NCBI RefSeq assembly: GCF_030766825.1
Contig: NZ_JASFDV010000060.1
Span: forward strand, 1-44,982
Direction of reading: 5' to 3'
DNA from: Nocardiopsis sp. CC223A
GTDB lineage: Bacteria > Actinomycetota > Actinomycetes > Streptosporangiales > Streptosporangiaceae
DNA length: 44,982 nucleotides
The notes under the pieces were generated by a model. It searched no databases, had not been told where the DNA came from, and saw only the letters and a list, made by a program, of their open reading frames with translations. Position 1 is the first letter of the stretch. Each line of letters starts with the position of its first letter. Positions 37,505 through 44,982 of this stretch are shown here, one piece after another. The translations under genes were made by a program, and so were the position numbers.

Positions 37505-38596
37505 ATGCACACGCAGGAGCGCACGGTCGACGTCGCGGTCATCGGAGGCGGACAGGCCGGACTCGCGGCCGGGTACCACCTGCGCCGGGCCAAGGCCGAC
37601 CACGTCATCCTGGACGGCGGCGCCGTGCCGGGCGGATCCTGGACCGAGTACTGGCACTCGCTGCGGCTGTTCTCGCCCGCCGGGCACAGCATGCTGCCGG
37701 GCTGGTGGATGCCGGCCGAGGAAGGGCACGAATACCCGAGTGCGGCGCATGTGGCCTGGTACCTGAAGGAGTACGAACGCCGCTACGACCTGCCCGTGCA
37801 CCGTCCGGTCCGGGTGACAGGCGTGGAGCGAACGGATGGGGCGGCCTTGCGGGTGCTCACCGACCGGGGACGATGGAAGGCGCGTTATGTCATCAGCGCC
37901 ACCGGCACCTGGGGCAATCCGTACATCCCCGACGTTCCCGGGCGTGCGGAGTTCCAGGGCGGGCAACTGCACACCGTCGGCTACCGGGAACCCGACGGGT
38001 TCGCCGGGCAGCGGGTCGTCGTGGTCGGCGGGGGCAACTCGGCGGCACAGATCCTCGCCGAACTCTCCCGGGTCGCCGAGACCACGTGGGCCACGGCGCG
38101 TCCTCCCCGGTTCCTCCCCGACGATGTGGACGGCCGCGCCCTGTTCGACATCGCCACCCGGCGGCAGCGGGCCGCGCAGAACGGCGACCGGGCGGCGCGG
38201 GGGGTCGGTGACCTGGGGGACATCGTGATGGTGCCATCGGTCAGACAGGCCCGCGACCGGGGAGCGCTCAAGGCCGAGCCGATGTTCGACCGCCTCACCC
38301 GCACCGGCCCGGTGTGGGCGGACGGCACCGAATCGGCGTGCGACGCCATCGTGTGGTGCACGGGCTTCCGGCCCGTCCTGGACCACCTGGCCCCGCTGGG
38401 GGTGGCCGACGCGCGGGGGCGGGTCCCGGTGGCGGGCACCCGCTCACTCGCCGAACCGCGGCTGCACCTGCTGGGCTACGGCGACTGGACCGGCACGGCC
38501 TCGGCCACGCTCATCGGCGCCGGTCGCACGGCCAAGGCGGCCGTGGCCGAGATCACCGAGGCCCTGGCCCGGGAGAAGGCGACCGGACCCCGGTAG
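37505..38596 (+). CDS. arsO: ArsO-like flavin-dependent monooxygenase/oxidoreductase
   Basis: This 363-residue flavoprotein has an N-terminal FAD-binding Rossmann motif (VIGGGQAGLAAGYHL, residues 12-26) and a second nucleotide motif for NADPH (VVVVGGGNSAAQILAEL, about 172-188). The FATGTWGNPYIP-like segment (SATGTWGNPYIPDVP) of flavin-containing monooxygenases is also present. ArsO proteins occur with acr3/arsR in actinobacteria and gram-positives and are proposed to act in arsenic handling; the exact reaction is unsettled. The ATG at 37505 has AAAGG upstream. It is separated from acr3 by a terminator-like hairpin, so it may have its own promoter. Confidence 0.88.
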   Translation: MHTQERTVDVAVIGGGQAGLAAGYHLRRAKADHVILDGGAVPGGSWTEYWHSLRLFSPAGHSMLPGWWMPAEEGHEYPSAAHVAWYLKEYERRYDLPVHRPVRVTGVERTDGAALRVLTDRGRWKARYVISATGTWGNPYIPDVPGRAEFQGGQLHTVGYREPDGFAGQRVVVVGGGNSAAQILAELSRVAETTWATARPPRFLPDDVDGRALFDIATRRQRAAQNGDRAARGVGDLGDIVMVPSVRQARDRGALKAEPMFDRLTRTGPVWADGTESACDAIVWCTGFRPVLDHLAPLGVADARGRVPVAGTRSLAEPRLHLLGYGDWTGTASATLIGAGRTAKAAVAEITEALAREKATGPR

Positions 38597-38616
38597 CCGT
38601 ACTTTTAGCAGTACGC

Positions 38617-38648
38617 AAAAGACCCGCCGGTGTTCCGGCGGGTCTTTT
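38617..38648. terminator. Bidirectional terminator between arsO and tRNA-Ile
   Basis: A perfect 14-bp stem (AAAAGACCCGCCGG at 38617-38630, complement at 38635-38648) with a TGTT loop ends in A and T runs on both sides, so it can end both the plus-strand arsO and the minus-strand tRNA transcript. Confidence 0.9.
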
Positions 38649-38651
38649 CGC

Positions 38652-38728
38652 TGGTGGGCGTACCAGGACTTGAACCTGGGGCCTCATCCTTATCAGGGAT
38701 GCGCTCTAACCGACTGAGCTATACGCCC
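38652..38728 (-). tRNA. tRNA-Ile (GAT), with encoded CCA
   Basis: Reading the minus strand, the gene folds into a perfect cloverleaf: acceptor GGGCGTA/TACGCCC, D arm GCTC/GAGC, anticodon loop CTGATAA (anticodon GAT, isoleucine), T arm CCAGG-TTCAAGT-CCTGG. The discriminator A and the CCA end are encoded. It lies downstream of DUF3566 and gyrA on the same strand, the usual actinobacterial arrangement. A tRNA-Ala normally found next to it is absent here. Confidence 0.97.
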
Positions 38729-38875
38729 GTGTTCCGTGTGGAACTCTACCGCATCCGATCGGCCGGGGCGAACCGGTTCTCGAAGGCGGACAGGAGTCGG
38801 GGCGCGGCACGCGCGCCCCTCTTCACCTTCGATTTTACCGGTTGCGGAGAGTGCTCCGAACACCCGCCGGAACGC

Positions 38876-38911
38876 CGGTGGGCCCGGTCCCCGAAGGGTC
38901 CGGGCCCACCG
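38876..38911 (-). terminator. Hairpin terminator after the DUF3566 gene
   Basis: A perfect 12-bp stem (CGGTGGGCCCGG and complement at 38900-38911) with a 12-nt loop that can itself pair lies just past the minus-strand stop codon. Confidence 0.75.
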
Positions 38912-38922
38912 GGGCACGGCCG

Positions 38923-39468
38923 CTACTCGGCCTCGGAGAGGGTGATGTCCAGGCCGCCCACCAGGTCGGCGACCAGGTTGTAGACCATGGCGCCCACCGT
39001 GGACAGGGCGGTGATGAGCACGATGTTCAGCGCGCCGACCACACCCGTGTAGCCGAGCACCCGGCCGGGGGAGAACCACGCCGCGGGGTTGAGGCCCAGC
39101 TCGTCCTCGCCGCCGCCGTCGCCCTCCAGCAGGGCGTTGATCATGTTCGTCAGCTCGTCGAACACGCCCAGCATCGACAGGGTCGCGTAGATCACGGCGA
39201 TCGCGACGAACAGGATGATGAAGCACACCAGCGACACGACGAAGCTGAACTTCATCACCGACCACGGCTCCACGCGGGACACGGTCAGGTGCGCCTTGCG
39301 GCTGCTGAGGGTCGCCTTGCCCGCGGCCGCCTGCTGGGGCTCGGATCCGTCCGGGGTCTCCGTCATGGTGGCCGCCTCTCCGCCGCCCGCCGGGGCCGTA
39401 TCGGTCGTCTCCACGTCCCCTGCGGGAGCGGCGTCGTTCGTGGTGGTGTTCCGCTGGTTGTCAGACAT
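38923..39468 (-). CDS. DUF3566 transmembrane protein downstream of gyrA
   Basis: This 181-residue protein has a disordered hydrophilic N-terminus rich in Thr, Pro, Gly and Glu (residues 1-55). Two membrane helices follow (about 73-98, VMKFSFVVSLVCFIILFVAIA, and about 138-165, VVGALNIVLITALSTVGAMVYNLVADL) with a short loop between. This is the DUF3566 family, which is almost always found after gyrA in actinobacteria, and its function is unknown. Its ATG lacks a clear ribosome site. The gene is 106 bp downstream of gyrA and probably shares its transcript; the tRNA-Ile follows. Confidence 0.92.
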   Translation of the reverse strand: MSDNQRNTTTNDAAPAGDVETTDTAPAGGGEAATMTETPDGSEPQQAAAGKATLSSRKAHLTVSRVEPWSVMKFSFVVSLVCFIILFVAIAVIYATLSMLGVFDELTNMINALLEGDGGGEDELGLNPAAWFSPGRVLGYTGVVGALNIVLITALSTVGAMVYNLVADLVGGLDITLSEAE

Positions 39469-39574
39469 AGAAACGTTACCGCTGGACTTTCCTTGAGAGC
39501 GGGTGGTTGAAGCGACCTGGACCCGCGGGGGTGGTCCGTACCCCCACGGGTCCTATCGGGACTTAACGCGCAGT

Positions 39575-42169
<2,595 letters not shown>

Positions 42170-42186
42170 GGATGTCGATCCCTTCT

Positions 42187-42198
42187 ACGAAGCTTCGT
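42187..42198. promoter_or_regulatory. Palindrome ACGAAGCTTCGT before gyrA
   Basis: A perfect 12-bp palindrome is placed just ahead of the gyrA ribosome site in the 72-bp gyrB-gyrA gap, where a 7-bp hairpin (GCCCGGG, 42214-42234) also occurs. It may be a site for gyrA translation or transcription control, but the evidence is position only. Confidence 0.35.
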
Positions 42199-42241
42199 TG
42201 AGCTCGGTTCACTGCCCGGGACACGGCCCCGGGCCCGGTCC

Positions 42242-44179
42242 CTAGATGTCCAGGAAGCGGACGTCCTTGGCGTTGCGCTGGATGAAGGCGCGTCGGGACT
42301 CGACGTCCTCGCCCATGAGCACGCTGAACATCTCGTCGGCCTGGGCGGCGTCCTCCAGGCTGACCTGGAGGAGGATCCGCTGGTCGGGGTCCATGGTGGT
42401 GTCCCACAGCTCGTTGGCGTTCATCTCGCCCAGACCCTTGAAGCGCTGGACCATGTCGCGCGGGCGCGGGTCCCTCTTGCCGGCGGCGATGCCCGCCTCG
42501 ATCACGCGGTCGCGCTCGGCGTCGGAGAAGGCGTAGCTCGCGTCGGAGCCGCGCTGGTCCCACTTGATCTTGTACAGCGGCGGCTGGGCCAGGTAGACGT
42601 GGCCCAGCTCCACCAGCGGCTTCATGAAGCGGAACAGCAGGGTGAGCAGCAGGGTCCGGATGTGCTGGCCGTCGACGTCGGCGTCGGCCATCAGGATGAT
42701 CTTGTGGTACCGCAGCTTCTCGACATCGAACTCCTCGTGGATGCCGGTGCCCAGGGCGGTGATGATCGCCTGGACCTCGTTGTTCTTGAGGATGCGGTCG
42801 ATGCGGGACTTCTCGACGTTCAGGATCTTGCCGCGGATGGGCAGGATGGCCTGGTTGTTCGGGTTGCGGCCGCCCTTGGCGGAGCCGCCCGCGGAGTCGC
42901 CCTCCACGATGTAGACCTCGCACTCCTCCGGGTTGGTCGACTGGCAGTCGGACAGCTTGCCGGGGAGGGAGGTGGATTCCAGGAGGGTCTTGCGGCGGGT
43001 GAGGTCGCGGGCCTGGCGGGCGGCGATGCGGGCGCGGGCCGCCTGGCTGGCCTTGGACACGATGTCCTTGGCCTCGCCGGGGTTGCGCTCGAACCAGTCG
43101 CGCAGGTGCTCGTTGGTGACCTTCTGGACGAAGGACTTGGCCTCGGTGTTGCCGAGCTTGGTCTTGGTCTGGCCCTCGAACTGCGGTTCGGCGAGCTTGA
43201 CCGAGATGATGGCGGTGAGGCCCTCGCGGATGTCGTCGCCGGTGAGGTTGTCCTCCTTCTCCCGCAGCAGCTTCTGGTCGCGGGCGTACCGGTTGACGAT
43301 GGTGGTGAGCGCCGAGCGGAAGCCCTCCTCGTGGGTGCCGCCCTCGGTCGTGTTGATCACGTTCGCGAAGGTGTGCACCGACGAGGTGTAGGAGTGGTTC
43401 CACTGCATGGCGATCTCCGCCGACATCCCCTCGCCCTCTTCCTCGAAGGAGATGATCGACGCGTGCGCCGGCTCCTTCTTGGCGTTGATGTAGCTGACGA
43501 AGTCGGACAGGCCGTTCTCGTAGTGGAACGTGTTGACCGTCGGCCCGCCGTCGGTGTGGTCGGGCCGCTCGTCGCGGATGGTGATGGCGAGCCCCTTGTT
43601 GAGGAACGCCGTCTCCTGGAGGCGACGGGACAGGGTCTCGTACGAGAACGTGGTGGTCTCGAAGATCGAGCCGTCGGCCCAGAAGGTGATCTGGGTGCCG
43701 GTCTCGTCGGTGGCCTCGCCCTTGACGAGCTCGCCCGTGGGGGCGGTCATCTCGTAGTGCTGGCGCCAGACGTGGCCCTCACGGCGGATCTCGACGTCCA
43801 GTGCGGTGGACAGCGCGTTGACGACGGAGACGCCGACACCGTGCAGACCGCCGGAGACCGCGTAGGACTTGCCGTCGAACTTGCCGCCCGCGTGCAGCGT
43901 GGTCAGGACGACCTCGACCGCCGGACGCTTCTCCACCGGGTGGAGGTCGACGGGGATGCCGCGGCCGTTGTCGGCCACCCGCACGCCGCCGTCGGCCAGC
44001 AGGGTCACCTCGATCGCGTCGGCGTGGCCCGCCATCGCCTCATCGACGGAGTTGTCGACCACCTCGTAGACGAGGTGGTGAAGGCCGCGCTCCCCGGTGG
44101 AACCGATGTACATTCCGGGGCGCTTGCGAACCGCTTCAAGCCCCTCCAGAACCGTGATTGATCGAGCGTCGTAGGCCAA
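42242..44179 (-). CDS. gyrB: DNA gyrase subunit B
   Basis: This 645-residue ATPase subunit of gyrase has the GHKL domain start (LEGLEAVRKRPGMYIGSTGERGLHHLVYEVVDNSVDEA), the ATP loops (ADNGRGIP, GGLHGVGVSVVNALS), and the TOPRIM motifs EGDSAGGSAKGGR and DADVDGQHIR. The preferred start is a TTG at 44177-44179, giving MAYDARSITVLEGLEAVRKR: an AGGAGGG ribosome site lies nine bases upstream at 44189-44195, and homologous GyrBs begin at this point. An ATG further upstream in frame (44248) lacks a ribosome site. Upstream genes of the origin block lie beyond 44657. Confidence 0.96.
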   Translation of the reverse strand: MAYDARSITVLEGLEAVRKRPGMYIGSTGERGLHHLVYEVVDNSVDEAMAGHADAIEVTLLADGGVRVADNGRGIPVDLHPVEKRPAVEVVLTTLHAGGKFDGKSYAVSGGLHGVGVSVVNALSTALDVEIRREGHVWRQHYEMTAPTGELVKGEATDETGTQITFWADGSIFETTTFSYETLSRRLQETAFLNKGLAITIRDERPDHTDGGPTVNTFHYENGLSDFVSYINAKKEPAHASIISFEEEGEGMSAEIAMQWNHSYTSSVHTFANVINTTEGGTHEEGFRSALTTIVNRYARDQKLLREKEDNLTGDDIREGLTAIISVKLAEPQFEGQTKTKLGNTEAKSFVQKVTNEHLRDWFERNPGEAKDIVSKASQAARARIAARQARDLTRRKTLLESTSLPGKLSDCQSTNPEECEVYIVEGDSAGGSAKGGRNPNNQAILPIRGKILNVEKSRIDRILKNNEVQAIITALGTGIHEEFDVEKLRYHKIILMADADVDGQHIRTLLLTLLFRFMKPLVELGHVYLAQPPLYKIKWDQRGSDASYAFSDAERDRVIEAGIAAGKRDPRPRDMVQRFKGLGEMNANELWDTTMDPDQRILLQVSLEDAAQADEMFSVLMGEDVESRRAFIQRNAKDVRFLDI

Positions 44180-44656
44180 GTGGGTACACCCTCCTGCTGG
44201 GGACGCCTGTCGACCGCGGCCGAGCGGATGACGACGGACCGACGGCATGGAGATCACAGGGGTCGGGATGCCGCGACACCTGGGGGATCACCGTTCGCCG
44301 CACGGTTCGTCCGCCCACCCTCTCTTGGGGGCGTGATACCGGCTACAGGCGTCTGAAGAACCACCTCCATGATACCCCGCGCGGTACGACAAAGTGGCAT
44401 TGGCGGCCCTGTGCCGCATCACAACGAACGCTCGGGGAGGGAGACGACTCCCCACACACGGGAGGGGCTCCTCGGAGTTCCGGGGGCGCTTCAGATGCGT
44501 TGGGGGAGGGTTCGGTTCCGATTCTCCCCCGCCCGCCCCGTCACACCGGTGGACACCACCGAGCACCTACCCCGTGCGTCCCAGCGCAACCATCCCCACC
44601 TGCGGCTATCCACAGCCTGTGGACGACCGGCCCCGTCGCGCGGACCGCCGGGGGAC
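44180..44656. promoter_or_regulatory. gyrB upstream region with paired DnaA-box-like sites
   Basis: The 477-bp gap between dciA and gyrB holds no gene. At 44606-44614 (CTATCCACA) and 44618-44626 (TGTGGACGA) are two DnaA-box-like 9-mers facing each other, each one base from the consensus TTATCCACA or TTGTCCACA, forming the dyad TCCACA-N3-TGTGGA. A TATCAT-type -10 on the minus strand at 44369-44374 is a candidate gyrB promoter element. Confidence 0.5.
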
Positions 44657-44982
44657 TCAACGCCGGCGGGTACCGGGGCCCTTGATCTTGATGGAGACGA
44701 CGGTTCCGTCGCCCAGTTCCTCATTGAGCCGACGCATCAGATCCCGCACCATCGAACGCGCGTGCGCCACCATCGTCGGCGAATCGGCCACCAGGACCAA
44801 TTCGCCCTCCGAATAGCTCTCCGGCCGCAGCCTGCGGGCGTTGAACTCGCCGACGATCTCCGACCAGCGCCCGAAAACCCCGCCGATGGCGACCTGTTCC
44901 TGCCATCCGTGTTCGATCAGCCAGGTCTTCACCGCGTCCCCGAACATCTGCGGCTCGTTGCGTGACCGCAACCGGCCACGGC
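44657..44982 (-). CDS. dciA: DciA/DUF721 helicase-loader-like protein, N-terminus beyond window
   Basis: The visible part (about 107 codons) has the DUF721 domain: GDAVKTWLIEHGWQEQVAIGGVFGRWSEIVGEF near the start, the conserved W-x-IVG turn, and a tail GTVVSIKIKGPGTRRR. DciA is the ancestral bacterial helicase loader or regulator. In actinobacteria it sits between recF and gyrB, in agreement with the neighbour here. A TTG near 44969 would permit a start inside the window, but the family normally has additional N-terminal residues and the frame stays open to the edge, so I treat it as partial. Confidence 0.9.
   Translation of the reverse strand, partial: RGRLRSRNEPQMFGDAVKTWLIEHGWQEQVAIGGVFGRWSEIVGEFNARRLRPESYSEGELVLVADSPTMVAHARSMVRDLMRRLNEELGDGTVVSIKIKGPGTRRR

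Noticed and set aside
38617..38660. Integration attachment site at the tRNA-Ile 3' end
   Set aside because: No direct repeat of the tRNA end was found in the window and there is no integrase gene; the hairpin there is an ordinary terminator.

Overview
The window reads as chromosomal DNA from a very GC-rich actinomycete. Coding third positions are almost all G or C, and GTG and TTG starts are frequent. The gene content (XRE/DUF397 pairs, LuxR-family ATPases, DUF3566 after gyrA, FBP-type protein) fits a filamentous actinobacterium, with a Nocardiopsis/Streptosporangiales-like member the best guess from the GyrB N-terminus and neighbourhood. This is an inference, not a phylogeny. The right end (dciA, gyrB, gyrA, DUF3566, tRNA-Ile, all on the minus strand) is the classic origin-proximal block. 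A perfect ParB-binding parS palindrome near 5.1 kb independently supports closeness to oriC.

Layout. 0-2.35 kb: minus-strand branched-chain 2-oxoacid dehydrogenase operon (E1 alpha, E1 beta, partial E2). 2.66-8.7 kb: a phosphoribosyltransferase, an uncharacterised 569-residue protein, a parS site, a large LuxR-type ATPase regulator and a divergent secreted lipase. 8.75-13 kb: a DUF1349 protein, an MHS-family transporter, a decayed stretch with a nuclease-like tail and an orphan TetR-type operator, a MarR regulator, a small membrane protein behind tandem palindromes, and an FBP zinc-finger protein. 13.4-16.4 kb: an actinomycete XRE/DUF397 module with small proteins and an RsbW-like ATPase. 16.4-19.1 kb: a DUF4097 protein divergent from an unusual IS30-type-HTH/GbsR fusion regulator, then a MerR-GyrI regulator. 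19.6-24.2 kb: a membrane protein, a NarL-type two-component system and a serine hydrolase with a membrane tail. 24.2-27.1 kb: a 111-bp tandem duplication and a UvrA-like ABC protein. 27.2-33.4 kb: a small repeat-bearing secreted protein, an L,D-transpeptidase lipoprotein, a divergent OmpR/BaeS-type two-component system with a very large sensor, and an M3 metallopeptidase. 33.5-38.6 kb: an arsenic resistance island (ArsR-phosphatase fusion, two arsenate reductases, ArsR, ACR3 efflux pump, ArsO-like flavoprotein). 38.6-45 kb: tRNA-Ile, DUF3566, gyrA, gyrB, partial dciA.

Functional logic. The arsenic genes form two divergently arranged units with an ArsR operator overlapping a start codon: reductases turn arsenate into arsenite, ACR3 exports it, and the flavoprotein may handle organoarsenicals or oxidation. 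The DUF4097/GbsR-fusion pair shares a 229-bp AT-rich promoter region with good divergent promoters and several dyads. Many regulators (12500, 14223, 18252, 34100) appear to be leaderless, with a -10 hexamer about 7 nt before the start codon.

The least explained material is the 569-residue protein, the tandem CTTCAG-N5-CTGAAG operators, the fusion regulators, the 111-bp duplication and the eroded coding fragments at 11.1 and 33.5-33.9 kb. No CRISPR array, phage, rRNA or recognisable transposase is present. All function calls come from reading translated sequence and motifs; no database search was run.
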